IMG/VR virus record: IMGVR_UViG_3300008119_000007
Location: 1-48,028 of that record
DNA length: 48,028 nt
Strand: one strand, 5' to 3'
From: a virus
How positions within the stretch are numbered: the stretch's first letter is position 1; each line of letters begins with the position of its first letter. The translations under genes were made by a program, and so were the position numbers. Shown here piece after piece: positions 9,101 through 18,531 of the stretch. The notes beneath the pieces were generated by a model. The model searched no databases, had not been told where the DNA came from, and was given only the letters and a program-made list of their open reading frames with translations.

Positions 9101-10839
9101 AAGAGAAGATTGAAGATGAGGAAGTACTGCAACCTGCAGAAAAGGATATTGTGATGGATGCTTTGATTAAATCGTTTGAGTCTGAGCCATTAGAGATACA
9201 GGTAGAGAATGAACAAGGCAACCTAGAAAGAGTAAGAAATGAAGAAAGAGTAAACAGAGAGAGGAGAGCAATCTTTGCTATTCCTAGATCTAAATCTAAA
9301 GACCAAGCTAAAGGTAGAATTAAATCTATCTTTAAGGCAATGGGCTATAGTTCTGAGGACATTAACAAGGCTCTAGAAGATATTAATAAAGTCTTTGATA
9401 ATGAGGAAGTTACAGAACCTGGAGATATCTATAGTTCTTACTTAAGATTTCTAGATTCTAATTTGCTTAAAGGTTTACCTGACAAAGCAGTTACCGAGGA
9501 AGTTATAGTAGAAGAAGCTGTTGTAACACCAGAAACTCCTGGAACACCTACTGAAACACCTACAGAAGTAGTTGCTGAAGTAGTTCCTAGTACTACCGAA
9601 GAAGATGAGTTGTTTGGAACTAACGAGGAGATTGATGCTGCAAGAGAAAAGAAATTAGGAATACCTGAAGTAGATCCTGCAGATCAAGTAGTAGTTGAGA
9701 CTCCTGTTGTTGTAGAGGATGAGTTCGATGGCTTAGAGGTTGTTCCTGTAAGTACTATCACCTCCCCTGAGTTAGTACATACTACTCCTACTGTATTTAC
9801 TAGTAGTAATTCTGGAGTACAGGGTTCCATCATGAGGACTATGAGCAACTCTATAGAGTCTTATAGTCTTAAGTTGATGGATATGTTCTCTTTTATTAGA
9901 GAGACTTTAGGCGAGTCAGCTATGTCTAGCCTAGAGAACATATATAATAGTGTAACAGAGGCGCTTAAAACGCAAGATAAAGAGGCTATTGATAAACTTA
10001 AAGAAGACTATTTGTCTGTATTTAGTGGAAGTACATTTGCTCCCGAACAATTAGAGTACATTTGGAATGAGCAATACGTTAAAGGTAAGCCTGATGCTTC
10101 TGTTCCGTTTCAAGAAGTAGCTTATGTTACTAACCCTCAGTTTGCATTAGCATACAAAGACGAGGAAGTAAGTGTTGCTGCAGTAAATAAAAGTACAGGA
10201 GAGTTGTTTGTCTACAAAGCAAAAGTAACAGGTAACGTAAATGACTCTAATCAGATTGAAGTTAAGACTGCTAAAGGTGCTTTAGTTTACGTTAAGAAGA
10301 GTAGCATTCAAGCTGGTAAGGTTATACCTATTAATGTAAGAGTTAACTTTAATCAAACTAACTCTGTAATGATGACAGCAGTAGATAGGACTAGCGGAGA
10401 GATTGCTAAGTTTAATTCTAACGGAGAAAGAGATTCTCAAGGAGATACCCAGTTAAATGTATTTGCTCCTAAAGAAAATGCTACAATAAAAGAAGTAAAA
10501 AAGAATCTTGCTTCAGGTCAACCTATTGCTCATACTCTTCCTATTCACACAGGTCCTAGAATCAATACTGCTGCCGCTTATAGAAAAGGAAAGAACTCTG
10601 TTTACTTAACTGCATCAGTTGCAGGCATTGATACTAATATTCAGACAGTGACTCCAGTAGAGTTAGAAGTAGTGTCAGAGGTAGCAGTAGAGCCAGAAGT
10701 GACTACTAATTTAAATGCAGATGAATTAGCGATTCTTTCTTTTGATGTTAGTGCACTAGAGAACCTTGAGAGTGCTGCTGAGTCCTTAGATCAAAATACA
10801 GGACAAGAGATTGATAATGCAGGAAGCTGCAAACTTTAA
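6151..10839 (+). CDS. Giant virion-associated protein with hydrophobic segments
   Basis: This 1562-residue protein has an N-terminal third of Lys/Gln/Glu-rich helices. Two hydrophobic Gly/Ala/Met-rich segments follow (about residues 450-495 and 626-655) that could insert in a membrane. Next comes a long charged coiled-coil region (about 680-1110), then a Pro/Thr/Glu-rich linker near 1124-1155, and finally a beta-rich C-terminus. This build is like proteins ejected with phage DNA. It sits 14 bases after the 568-residue gene and 43 bases before the polymerase. No catalytic motif was found. An ejected cargo protein is the best guess, inferred from architecture and location. Confidence 0.65.
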   Translation: MPKEPLYNLPPKSGILTTRTVELGNTAASRSLAYNEISAQNTSARIAQEAQQKEAARLKAANDAKVDGALEVAAKINLETAGALKPGTFFPPPSARGTMGPQLTAEYQMVNQEKNRSKQIITQSFAEKDPISEELNKKIGQVEDELDSIVSSKQSGSLMTTGSSAEVGGSAGLFLQDFIKEQALGKDVSIEREKELRNTLSNLSQAQVNINKFKTDIQLAKATEDYLLNLKGKGQKLDQNTIKGLVDVSKDIVAKQRAATRGDELYNPDTYETYMTQIKGNNDFFDWRHTDISIGSTLEAVHNKIKEDPSKAKELIPVLNELQTAYKQHEKTNRDAYDNYYGAQKRYLKEGMAGSTYLKSQVLGSAAEGIYNFTSPFITTSLDLLGLRKTAFEARQAKDKTYSGAVLYADLNKDQQLDERDWDIHKNYQRVGQDVTYIKQDGSRGYLAESVLGASVRTLAEMAPTLFLTRGLMGVGMGARAATFLPVAVSSGVRSFEENKKWYKDKTNAAVVGTLQGIIEGATESIVPDINYFLGNKKLATKALGASEKKYFIAQTLVPEFTNLSTAAKNFLTSSGYAAKAVASQSLQEGFEEEISMFANYFLDKVYKTKDDQFGEKPQELDDSSILGFGSSMITTFINSAASGLLMSGASIVASRNQDRNYMRFNIANNPELFKQELTKQLQNKQITQDQYNRGILETGRLTQLKEQANSTMMNLVDAGTLLEDKDQQYDYFSRLLTRDDLLQKVDYNSLSDEDKAEYVKQVEKVEKEINSYENLAKQYAEMPQEKKEGVLAKMVQRQLDTIQNTNSPEALAKNLEDIDDAIQVGEKTGKGSPIMVSGRQQIREAVIARMEQLQKVEDNGNTVFENQLLDTPVESMGESMQVSNTVRLEKLLLENDRMVSPAVKQELRSRIANASRVAQERLNELPKKEQRKVIARELARVELLHPGTAFSDERLKTLFGMEFTPEEKSEVIRETAVTLSREKEKIEDEEVLQPAEKDIVMDALIKSFESEPLEIQVENEQGNLERVRNEERVNRERRAIFAIPRSKSKDQAKGRIKSIFKAMGYSSEDINKALEDINKVFDNEEVTEPGDIYSSYLRFLDSNLLKGLPDKAVTEEVIVEEAVVTPETPGTPTETPTEVVAEVVPSTTEEDELFGTNEEIDAAREKKLGIPEVDPADQVVVETPVVVEDEFDGLEVVPVSTITSPELVHTTPTVFTSSNSGVQGSIMRTMSNSIESYSLKLMDMFSFIRETLGESAMSSLENIYNSVTEALKTQDKEAIDKLKEDYLSVFSGSTFAPEQLEYIWNEQYVKGKPDASVPFQEVAYVTNPQFALAYKDEEVSVAAVNKSTGELFVYKAKVTGNVNDSNQIEVKTAKGALVYVKKSSIQAGKVIPINVRVNFNQTNSVMMTAVDRTSGEIAKFNSNGERDSQGDTQLNVFAPKENATIKEVKKNLASGQPIAHTLPIHTGPRINTAAAYRKGKNSVYLTASVAGIDTNIQTVTPVELEVVSEVAVEPEVTTNLNADELAILSFDVSALENLESAAESLDQNTGQEIDNAGSCKL

Positions 10840-10869
10840 TTAAAAAAGAGTAAAAGTACTAAACTAAAG

Positions 10870-10877
10870 TATATTTG
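10870..10877 (+). promoter_or_regulatory. Putative promoter -7 box (TATATTTG)
   Basis: TATATTTG matches the Bacteroidota -7 consensus TAnnTTTG. Only 5 bases separate it from the ATG of the RNA polymerase gene, so a transcript starting from it would be leaderless or nearly so. No clear -33 TTG box is visible at the usual distance. Confidence 0.5.
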
Positions 10878-10882
10878 TAAAG

Positions 10883-13800
10883 ATGGCAAAAATAATCTGC
10901 CCTACCAGGGAAAATAAAGACTTTTCAAACTTAAGCAATGCTCTTGGTAGTGATGCCTTGGCTAGATATGTATGGTATAAGAATAGCAATCTTCCTTTAA
11001 ACTTAACTGAGGATGCTGAAGGTAATATTGTTTCTAGTGAGATCTACGATAGAATCTTAAACGAAGTTGCAGATGGTAATGAAAGTCTTGCTTTAGGGAT
11101 TACTGCTATCATGCACTATCCTAGCTTCCAAGAGAAGTATGGAGAAGAAGACCCTGCTTTTACTGTAGACTACATTAAGCAAGAAGCACAAGATAAAGCA
11201 GATAAAGCAGCTAAGAGACAAGCACAACTTCTTGAAGAAAAGATTATTCCAGGCACCAAGACTCTTTATATTCAGTCTCCTGAAGGTGATGTTATCTATA
11301 CTCAAGAAGAAGGAAAAGAAATTTTTGACAGTCTAGAGTACCTTGCCTCTACTAAGAAGAGTTGGAAAGCAGTATTAGATGCTTTAGCAGAAAGATTTAC
11401 AGACATCCAAGCTAAAATTAAGAATAGTGCAGTTGATCCTGAGTCTAATGTTACTCCACAAGAAATTGCCATTGCTAAAAACTTAGTTAATATTCTTAAG
11501 AACTGGCCCCAAGTAAAAGCTTGGTATCTTAGTCAGGATACAAACTTTGGCTTAGAGTTGACTGAAGACGAAGTTAATCCAGATACAGGAGGAAACGTCT
11601 ACAATAAGAATGCACATGATCGTAGTCAGATGGATCTAGCATCTGCTCAAGTTATTAAACTAGTACAGTCTCTTCCCAAATACAATAAACTTACTACACA
11701 GAATCGTAAGGATGTAAAGTCAGGAAAGAAAAGTATTACTGATTTCCAAGTTATAAGTAACCTTACAGGTTTTCCTATTGTAGGAAACTTCTCTACTAAC
11801 TGGAATGTACTTACTTCTAGTTTATCTGGAATTACTAAGTACGATAAGATTCTCGAAGAGTTGACAGTTGTTGCTCAAGAATATCCTCAGTTTAGAGATT
11901 TGGTTAACATGCTTCCAAAGGAAGATGTACAAGATGTTGACTTGAATACAGCAAACTTTGTAGCCTCATTTGTACAAACAGTATCTCTCCCTGAGATTGC
12001 TGCTTACCAATTATCTATAGGTAAAAAGAATGACGGTAAACAAACTAAGGTTGTTACTAAGACCTTTCAATTAGGTACTAGAACAGTTGACAACCTTATT
12101 AAGTATTTTGACGAAGACTACTTTAGGTCTAATCCTAAATATGGAATGCTTAACGATGAGGGAAAGACTGTACTTAACATCCCTAAGATTCTAGAAGACT
12201 TTGCCAATATTAAAGACATTAGGGCATTTTTTGCTAATGAAGGAGATATAAACTCTGCTGAAGGTATAAAATTACTGTACAATATCCATAAGTTTTATAA
12301 TGCTTTAGGAGTTATACCTACTAACGCTCTTTATTTAAAAGACAAAAAAGCACTATATGCCTTCTTGAAGGACAATACTTTTCATGTAAGAGAACTTTAC
12401 GATAAGTTAGAGGCAAGTAAAGATAACAAAACAGTTACTCAACCTCTTCAGTTTTTGTCTCGTCCTCAAGGAAGTGGAAAAGCATTAGGTCCTAAGTTTG
12501 ATATCATTAACTCTATCGTAGGATACTACGGTAAGTTTGAAAGAGAGTTTGCTTCTGGTTCTTACTTTAACCCTGAAGACAAACTACAATACAATCGTGT
12601 ACAATACTTCTATCTAACTCAAGTAACTAATGCACTTAACAATGTAGCAAGTTATAACGAGTTAATTGCTATGCCAGAGTTTGCTCACCTAGATGTGAGA
12701 TTGAATCCTAATATATTAGGTTCTGTGTGGCTAGAGAGAATGTTTGGTATTAGCATTAAAGGTAAGACACCTGGCCAACTAAAGAAGGATTTGGATGCGG
12801 GTAAGCAATTTCCTAGACTTAAAACTAAGTTTAGTAAAGAACCATTTAAGATAAACATTGTAAACTACTCAGGTCTGAGTATTGATGCAGATGTTAAGGA
12901 GGGTATAACTACTACTGAGCTTACCTCAGAAGATAAGATTGTACAAGACTTTTTATCTTTCTTTGGTTCTGGTATAGTTGAGAACATTCGTTTTGGTGAT
13001 AAAGGAACTTCTTATGCTACAGTTACCTCAGGTAAGGTAGAGGAAAGGATTTACATTCCTCTTAACTCTGACGTACTTGGTATGATGGAGAAGCCTAGTT
13101 CTGTTATAGAACAGTCTTTGGTAGATCAGTTTAATGCTTATCTTACTTCAGAAGTCTTTCGTGTACTTGCCGTAAACAAAGAAACTAAGAAGAATACATA
13201 CACTAAGAATGGCAGACAGTTATTCTTATTTAAAGATATCATCCCTAAGGAAGACTACGATGCTTTGACAAGTGAAGACAGTAACGTAGTAAAAGAAGCT
13301 TATGCAAGAGTATCTAGTAATCTTCCAACCTACTTAGGTCAATACTTCACTAAACAGACTCAAGAGTATAAGAAGCGTCTGATGGATTCTGTACTTGGAG
13401 ACAACACTGCTATCAAGACAACTATTACCGAAGAACAGAAAGAAGAACAATTGGTAAACTCTTTATCTGCTTTGGGATTTGTAGATCCTGCTTTATTTAA
13501 AAAGAATCAACTTACTAAGCAAAACTTAGACTACGTTATTGCAAACTACCTTAAGAATGACTTTATCCATAAAGCAGAGTTCATGAAGGTATTTGTAGGA
13601 GACATTTCTAACTTCCAAGTTAAAGGTGACTTCCGTGAGGTATTCAAACGTATTCCTCTTACATCTTCTCCTGGCTTTATCTTCCAAGATAATCCAGTAG
13701 TGATGTCTCACTTAAACAATAGTAGTGCAACTAACGGACTACATAAAGCGCTTACAGGAGCTGCACAGAAGTTCCGTAAGACTGTAAGGACTGTTATCTT

Positions 13801-16800
13801 TAATGATGTCAACACATTCAGTAAAGAAGACTGGCCTACTTATAGAAATGCTTTAGGTCTTCCTGATACCATGGAGTATCAAGAGTACGTAAACTCTCCT
13901 AAGGAAGCAGATGCACAGGGTTTAGTTAGTTTAGACTTCTATCGTAACTATCTTATTGGGTTAGGACAGTGGTCCCAAGAACAAGAGAATGCTTACTTAA
14001 ATGAAATCGAGATCTTTAAGATCCTTAACAAGACTGAGAAGACAGAAGAAGACTACGCTAAAATGCAAGAACTAAAAGCTAGCATGAACTATGTAGGTTT
14101 TCCTCCTTTGAAGTTAGGTCACTATGGTCCTATTGTAGAGGATGTTAAACTTACTGCATTACATAAGTATTCTTTGGCTCCTATGATTCCTTCTATGATT
14201 GCTGGTACTCAGTTAGAGGAATTGAATAAGCAAATGATTGCTAAGCAGATTGACTATGCAACATTCAACTCAGGATCAAAAGCGTCCAATTTTGGAGACG
14301 CTTTGGACTTTTATGTACCAGATGCAGACAATGCAGGCACACTTAAAGTGAATCCTGACATCAAGGGAAACAACGTTACCACTCTACACTTGACCAATCT
14401 TAAACAACAGCAGTACATTGCTCCTAAGTTTAAGAACGAAGCTACTCTAGCTACTCAGATGGTTAAGCTTATCTTTGGTGACTTCTTTGCTCAGGGTAAC
14501 TTATCTGATCTAAATGCTAGTACTGCTAAGAATATCTCTGACCTCTATAAAGACTATACCAGCATACTAGGGAATATCATTGGAGCAGAGGAAGCAAACT
14601 TGTTTAACAAGTTAGGTATTACTAAAGATGCTCAAGGTAACTTTGTAAACTTTGATAACAAGAAGTTCTACAACTTCCTTAAGGGAGAGTTGGATAAAAG
14701 AGATACTAGTGCTTCTCTTAAGCGTTATATCCAATTGGATGAAGCTGGCAACATCAAGTATCCACTTGACGCTACGAAGAATAGAGCAGAGATTGAAAAC
14801 ATCTTACTGTCTATTATTAATAACAAGATTATCTCTCAGAAGATTCACGGAGAGTCTTATGTTCAGATGGCATCTACTGCTCAAGGTAACACAAGATTCA
14901 CTAAGCCTACTGAAGAACAAATTAAGAAATACGGTATCAACGGACTACGATTCTATCGTAAAGGTCCAGAGGGTACAGAACCTGCAGATGTAAAGATTGC
15001 TTTCAATCCTAAGAAACATGCAGGTCTACTTAATCTTACATTCAAAGGTAAGAAGATTGGAACTATAGATAATCTTAACAAGATCCTTAAGTCTAGTAAC
15101 CAAGATGCTATTGATTGGGTTAACCAACACAGTAAGAAACTAAGTTTAGTAGGTGTACGTATTCCAGTACAAGGTCTAAACTCTATGGAGTACTTCCGTG
15201 TAAGAGAGTTCTTGCCTACTAGTGCAGGTCCTGTTATTGTTGTTCCTGCTCAGATTGTAGTTAAGTCTGGATCTGACTTTGACATTGATAAGTTGACAAT
15301 GTTTGAACCTAAGTTAACTGCTAACGGAGAGTTGGTTGATGACGGAGGATTCACTCTTAAAGATTACAATGCTAATCTTCCTAGCCAAAAGGAGTCAATG
15401 AGAATGCTTAAAACTCTTACTGAGGTTAAACAAGCTTTGGTAGAAACTTTAGCAGCGACTCCTGCTTACGTTAATAAAAAGCAATTAGAAAAAGAAATCC
15501 AAGAGTTGACTGAGTCTATCTCTACTACAGAGGAAGAGATCAGCAAGTTCTCTAATAAGAAGATGAACTTGGAAGAACTTCAGGCTTTGATGTCAGAAGG
15601 ATCTAACGACAAAGAAAACTTAATTAAACAAAAGATTGAAGAAGCAAAAGCTCTTGTTAGAACAGGTGACCTAGCAGCTTCACTTCCTGTTCTTAAGTCT
15701 CTTAAGTCAGAGATTAACGATTACGTAAGTACAGTTAACGGAGTACAAAACTTCAAGCAAGCTAACATCAACAAGTTGATAGATGTATTTAGTTCTGTTC
15801 TTTCTATGAAAGAGAACTACGATAAGCTTGTGCTTCCTAATACTAACACAGTATTGACAGAGATCTCAGATAAGCTACAAGCTAATCCTATCACTTCTAC
15901 TGAGTTGTTTAGTCCTCTTACATCTAATCGTGTATATGGAGATAATATCGAGTCTAAGAAAGCCTTAGGTATTGATGCTAAACTTAACACAATGCAGAAG
16001 GAGTTCCAGATTGCAGGACTAATTTACACAAGTGAATTTGCTAGTATGTATCCTTTTGCTGCTAACCGTGTAGAAAAGGGTATTAGTTTAGGTGAGAAGA
16101 CTCTTACTGATGGTACCTCTATCTCTAGAGTAATTAGTGAAGCGATTAACGGGCACGTAGATATTGCAAAAGAAGATTGGATTATCTTGTTGGGATTAGA
16201 TAAAGCTAAGACTCCACTATTCCACTCTATGATTCTTGCAGGTACCCCTGTAAAAACTGCCTTAGACTTTTTGAATAAGCCAGTAGTTAAGCACGTACTT
16301 AAAGAGTCTACTAGAGGACCTTTGTTCAAACAGCTAGGAGTTAGAAGAGGAAGACTTGTTAAGATGACTTTCAAAGAAGTCTTAATGGATACTCTAAAGA
16401 GTCTTAACATATCTAAAGAGGCAATAAGTATTGTTAATAGTTCTATTGTTAGTGACGAGAGTGGAACTATAAAAGTAAAACCTACTATAGAAGCTTTGAA
16501 TATAGCTTTGAATGAAGGTAATTTTGCAAATGAGTCAGATGCTTCTCAAGTAAAAGATATAGTAGATCTGTTTGTAGTTAAGGAAATGCAGAGTGCTATA
16601 CAGCAATTGACTGGCTTGGTAGACTATAACACCAGAAGATTCCAAAACTCTTACCAAGTTAAAGCAGATAAGATTAGTGCAGCAAAGATTCAAGAGAGTT
16701 TTAATGCATCAGGACTTGACAAACTAACTAATAAGTCTGCTCTTTCTAAGTTTAATCAATCTAACACTATTGAGTCTTTGATGCCTCAAGTGTTTGATGT

Positions 16801-17977
16801 ATCAAATCATCCTAGTGTGTTAGATGCTATTACAACTTATTCTAATAATGCTGGAATCTTTACTGAGGAGGACTTAGTTAAAGCCTCTAGAAAAGTTAAA
16901 GACAACTACCTTGTTACTATGGTACAGTTGTTTGGCGTAGATGGTACAGGAACTAAACTACAAGATAAGTTTTTCTCTAATGCAGGTCTTTTGAATAAAA
17001 ATAACCCAGAGAATTTATCTAAGAGGATTGCTGATATCAGTGAGAAGTATAGTGACTTATCTAAGAATCAAATCTTGGCTAATCTTTATACAGCAGAAAC
17101 AACTTCAAATAACATTATCTTTAGACTTAGGAACGCTAACTTGGATAGTTACTTGATTGGTGAGTACGAGAAAGCATTCATAGAGGGACTTAATGATGTA
17201 CGTGAAGACGTACGTAGTGTATTTGAGAATCTAGGTCTAGGGACTTTCCTTCAGTTTGGTTTTGCTAAAAACTCTTATGGACTCTCCCAAGTAGTTCCTT
17301 ACGAGACTTATGTAACTCATACTACTCAAGCAGTCGCTAAGCTTAAAGAAGGACTTAACAATCCTAGCTTCGCAGAGTCTATGTCTAAGTACGTAGGTTT
17401 GATGACTTACTTCAATGATAGTAGAAACGTTCCTACTTTGGTTCTTAACTCAAGAGTAGCTAGAGTTAGTTATGAGAACGACTTCTTAGGTACTTTAGGT
17501 AGATTAGAGTCTGAGGTTGAAGATAGTCTTAGAAACATAGCTAACTTTAAAGGCAAGACTTATACTAACTTTGATAACATTAAGTCAAAGGGTAAGTTCA
17601 GATCTTTGCCTATTCAGTTGGTAGATATTATTCCTACTAAGAAGACTACCCCTGTTGCTATGAGAAACCTAGAGGGTACTATTCTTATTAATGAGAAAGA
17701 GTTCATTAAGAAGTTTAACGATAAGGCTTGGACTAAACCTGCTAAACAACTAGATGATAGCTTTGCTACTCCTTTAGCTTCAGATGAATTCCAATCACTA
17801 GAAGAGTTCTTGACCTTTGCTTTGATACATGAAGCTAAACACAACACTATCAAACAAGAAGAAGGTGAAACTAAGGGACAATATGAGGACAGAATTAACC
17901 AAGCGGCTTTACAAGACTTACGTTACAACTACGGTAAGGGAGAATCAAGCAGTGTAATAGACCCATTTAAATGTTAA
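10883..17977 (+). CDS. Giant virion DNA-dependent RNA polymerase (crAss-like) with C-terminal zincin-like motif
   Basis: This 2364-residue protein has D1465-F-D1467-I-D1469, the DxDxD metal-binding triad of multisubunit-type and QDE-1-like RNA polymerases. About 40 residues earlier stands R1426-I-P, then F-L-P-x-S-A-G-P, matching the arrangement before the catalytic loop in the beta-prime double-psi barrel. Single giant polymerases of this kind, carried in the virion, are characteristic of crAss-like phages such as phi14:2. They transcribe early phage genes on entry. Near the C-terminus H2316-E-A-K-H2320 is a HExxH zinc-protease motif, with E2335 as a possible third ligand. The stop is 4 bases before the next gene. 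The polymerase call is strong; the protease activity is inferred from a short motif. Confidence 0.9.
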   Translation: MAKIICPTRENKDFSNLSNALGSDALARYVWYKNSNLPLNLTEDAEGNIVSSEIYDRILNEVADGNESLALGITAIMHYPSFQEKYGEEDPAFTVDYIKQEAQDKADKAAKRQAQLLEEKIIPGTKTLYIQSPEGDVIYTQEEGKEIFDSLEYLASTKKSWKAVLDALAERFTDIQAKIKNSAVDPESNVTPQEIAIAKNLVNILKNWPQVKAWYLSQDTNFGLELTEDEVNPDTGGNVYNKNAHDRSQMDLASAQVIKLVQSLPKYNKLTTQNRKDVKSGKKSITDFQVISNLTGFPIVGNFSTNWNVLTSSLSGITKYDKILEELTVVAQEYPQFRDLVNMLPKEDVQDVDLNTANFVASFVQTVSLPEIAAYQLSIGKKNDGKQTKVVTKTFQLGTRTVDNLIKYFDEDYFRSNPKYGMLNDEGKTVLNIPKILEDFANIKDIRAFFANEGDINSAEGIKLLYNIHKFYNALGVIPTNALYLKDKKALYAFLKDNTFHVRELYDKLEASKDNKTVTQPLQFLSRPQGSGKALGPKFDIINSIVGYYGKFEREFASGSYFNPEDKLQYNRVQYFYLTQVTNALNNVASYNELIAMPEFAHLDVRLNPNILGSVWLERMFGISIKGKTPGQLKKDLDAGKQFPRLKTKFSKEPFKINIVNYSGLSIDADVKEGITTTELTSEDKIVQDFLSFFGSGIVENIRFGDKGTSYATVTSGKVEERIYIPLNSDVLGMMEKPSSVIEQSLVDQFNAYLTSEVFRVLAVNKETKKNTYTKNGRQLFLFKDIIPKEDYDALTSEDSNVVKEAYARVSSNLPTYLGQYFTKQTQEYKKRLMDSVLGDNTAIKTTITEEQKEEQLVNSLSALGFVDPALFKKNQLTKQNLDYVIANYLKNDFIHKAEFMKVFVGDISNFQVKGDFREVFKRIPLTSSPGFIFQDNPVVMSHLNNSSATNGLHKALTGAAQKFRKTVRTVIFNDVNTFSKEDWPTYRNALGLPDTMEYQEYVNSPKEADAQGLVSLDFYRNYLIGLGQWSQEQENAYLNEIEIFKILNKTEKTEEDYAKMQELKASMNYVGFPPLKLGHYGPIVEDVKLTALHKYSLAPMIPSMIAGTQLEELNKQMIAKQIDYATFNSGSKASNFGDALDFYVPDADNAGTLKVNPDIKGNNVTTLHLTNLKQQQYIAPKFKNEATLATQMVKLIFGDFFAQGNLSDLNASTAKNISDLYKDYTSILGNIIGAEEANLFNKLGITKDAQGNFVNFDNKKFYNFLKGELDKRDTSASLKRYIQLDEAGNIKYPLDATKNRAEIENILLSIINNKIISQKIHGESYVQMASTAQGNTRFTKPTEEQIKKYGINGLRFYRKGPEGTEPADVKIAFNPKKHAGLLNLTFKGKKIGTIDNLNKILKSSNQDAIDWVNQHSKKLSLVGVRIPVQGLNSMEYFRVREFLPTSAGPVIVVPAQIVVKSGSDFDIDKLTMFEPKLTANGELVDDGGFTLKDYNANLPSQKESMRMLKTLTEVKQALVETLAATPAYVNKKQLEKEIQELTESISTTEEEISKFSNKKMNLEELQALMSEGSNDKENLIKQKIEEAKALVRTGDLAASLPVLKSLKSEINDYVSTVNGVQNFKQANINKLIDVFSSVLSMKENYDKLVLPNTNTVLTEISDKLQANPITSTELFSPLTSNRVYGDNIESKKALGIDAKLNTMQKEFQIAGLIYTSEFASMYPFAANRVEKGISLGEKTLTDGTSISRVISEAINGHVDIAKEDWIILLGLDKAKTPLFHSMILAGTPVKTALDFLNKPVVKHVLKESTRGPLFKQLGVRRGRLVKMTFKEVLMDTLKSLNISKEAISIVNSSIVSDESGTIKVKPTIEALNIALNEGNFANESDASQVKDIVDLFVVKEMQSAIQQLTGLVDYNTRRFQNSYQVKADKISAAKIQESFNASGLDKLTNKSALSKFNQSNTIESLMPQVFDVSNHPSVLDAITTYSNNAGIFTEEDLVKASRKVKDNYLVTMVQLFGVDGTGTKLQDKFFSNAGLLNKNNPENLSKRIADISEKYSDLSKNQILANLYTAETTSNNIIFRLRNANLDSYLIGEYEKAFIEGLNDVREDVRSVFENLGLGTFLQFGFAKNSYGLSQVVPYETYVTHTTQAVAKLKEGLNNPSFAESMSKYVGLMTYFNDSRNVPTLVLNSRVARVSYENDFLGTLGRLESEVEDSLRNIANFKGKTYTNFDNIKSKGKFRSLPIQLVDIIPTKKTTPVAMRNLEGTILINEKEFIKKFNDKAWTKPAKQLDDSFATPLASDEFQSLEEFLTFALIHEAKHNTIKQEEGETKGQYEDRINQAALQDLRYNYGKGESSSVIDPFKC

Positions 17978-17981
17978 AGAT

Positions 17982-18500
17982 ATGGCAAGTTGCGATTTAA
18001 AAACAACAAACAGAGAGTACATGATTGCAAAGGGAGCTATAGTACAAGGTTCCCTTAAGATACCGAATGAACGTCTATTCGATCTACATAATGCAGAGAT
18101 CAGAGATTCTGCTAACCAACGTTATAATTTAAATAACGAGGAACTTCCTTTTACTAAAACTGAAAGACGAATTACTAGAAACGATTATCTTAGAAGAGGG
18201 TCTGACTACTTTGTAGAGTGGGGATTCAATGATAAGTTCTTTGATAATATTAGACCTATAGTAGAAATGTACAAGTCTTTTGATGAGGATATCTACGATG
18301 AGACCCCTACTACTATCCCTACTTACAGTCAAATGCAGATTTCCTTTGAAGAAAGCATAGACGATAATATCATAGTAAAGGAAAGTCCTATTAGGACAAC
18401 CTTTCCTTACGAAGCCGAAGACTATCTTGCAGATGTTAAGGCAGAAACTAAAGCCAACTTAACTAGACTTCAGTTTAAAGAAGAGGCTTGTAATATTTAA
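17982..18500 (+). CDS. Hypothetical protein between the two giant virion genes
   Basis: This 172-residue soluble protein is rich in Asp, Glu, Arg and Tyr. It has no membrane segment, signal peptide or recognised motif; the second half is acidic, with several Pro residues near 107-116. It begins 4 bases after the RNA polymerase stop, so translation is probably coupled. A TATATTTG box just after its stop may start transcription of the next gene. Position suggests a polymerase accessory or co-packaged factor, but that is context only. Confidence 0.6.
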   Translation: MASCDLKTTNREYMIAKGAIVQGSLKIPNERLFDLHNAEIRDSANQRYNLNNEELPFTKTERRITRNDYLRRGSDYFVEWGFNDKFFDNIRPIVEMYKSFDEDIYDETPTTIPTYSQMQISFEESIDDNIIVKESPIRTTFPYEAEDYLADVKAETKANLTRLQFKEEACNI

Positions 18501-18501
18501 T

Positions 18502-18509
18502 TATATTTG
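18502..18509 (+). promoter_or_regulatory. Putative promoter -7 box (TATATTTG)
   Basis: A perfect TATATTTG lies 22 bases before the ATG of the 2009-residue gene. It matches the Bacteroidota TAnnTTTG consensus and is identical to the boxes found before three other genes here. Confidence 0.5.
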
Positions 18510-18531
18510 TATAATAACTTAAGATAAAATA

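Noticed and set aside
8751-9221. 156-residue - strand open frame
   Set aside because: It lies antisense inside the 1562-residue gene, is rich in Ser and Leu as expected from the complement of a Glu/Lys/Arg coding sequence, and has no neighbours on its strand.
14652-14993. 113-residue + strand frame inside the polymerase gene
   Set aside because: Its low-complexity Ser/Leu/Arg composition is typical of a shifted reading of the polymerase frame.
16024-16410. 128-residue - strand open frame inside the RNA polymerase gene
   Set aside because: It is antisense within a strongly supported coding sequence, without leader, promoter or neighbours.
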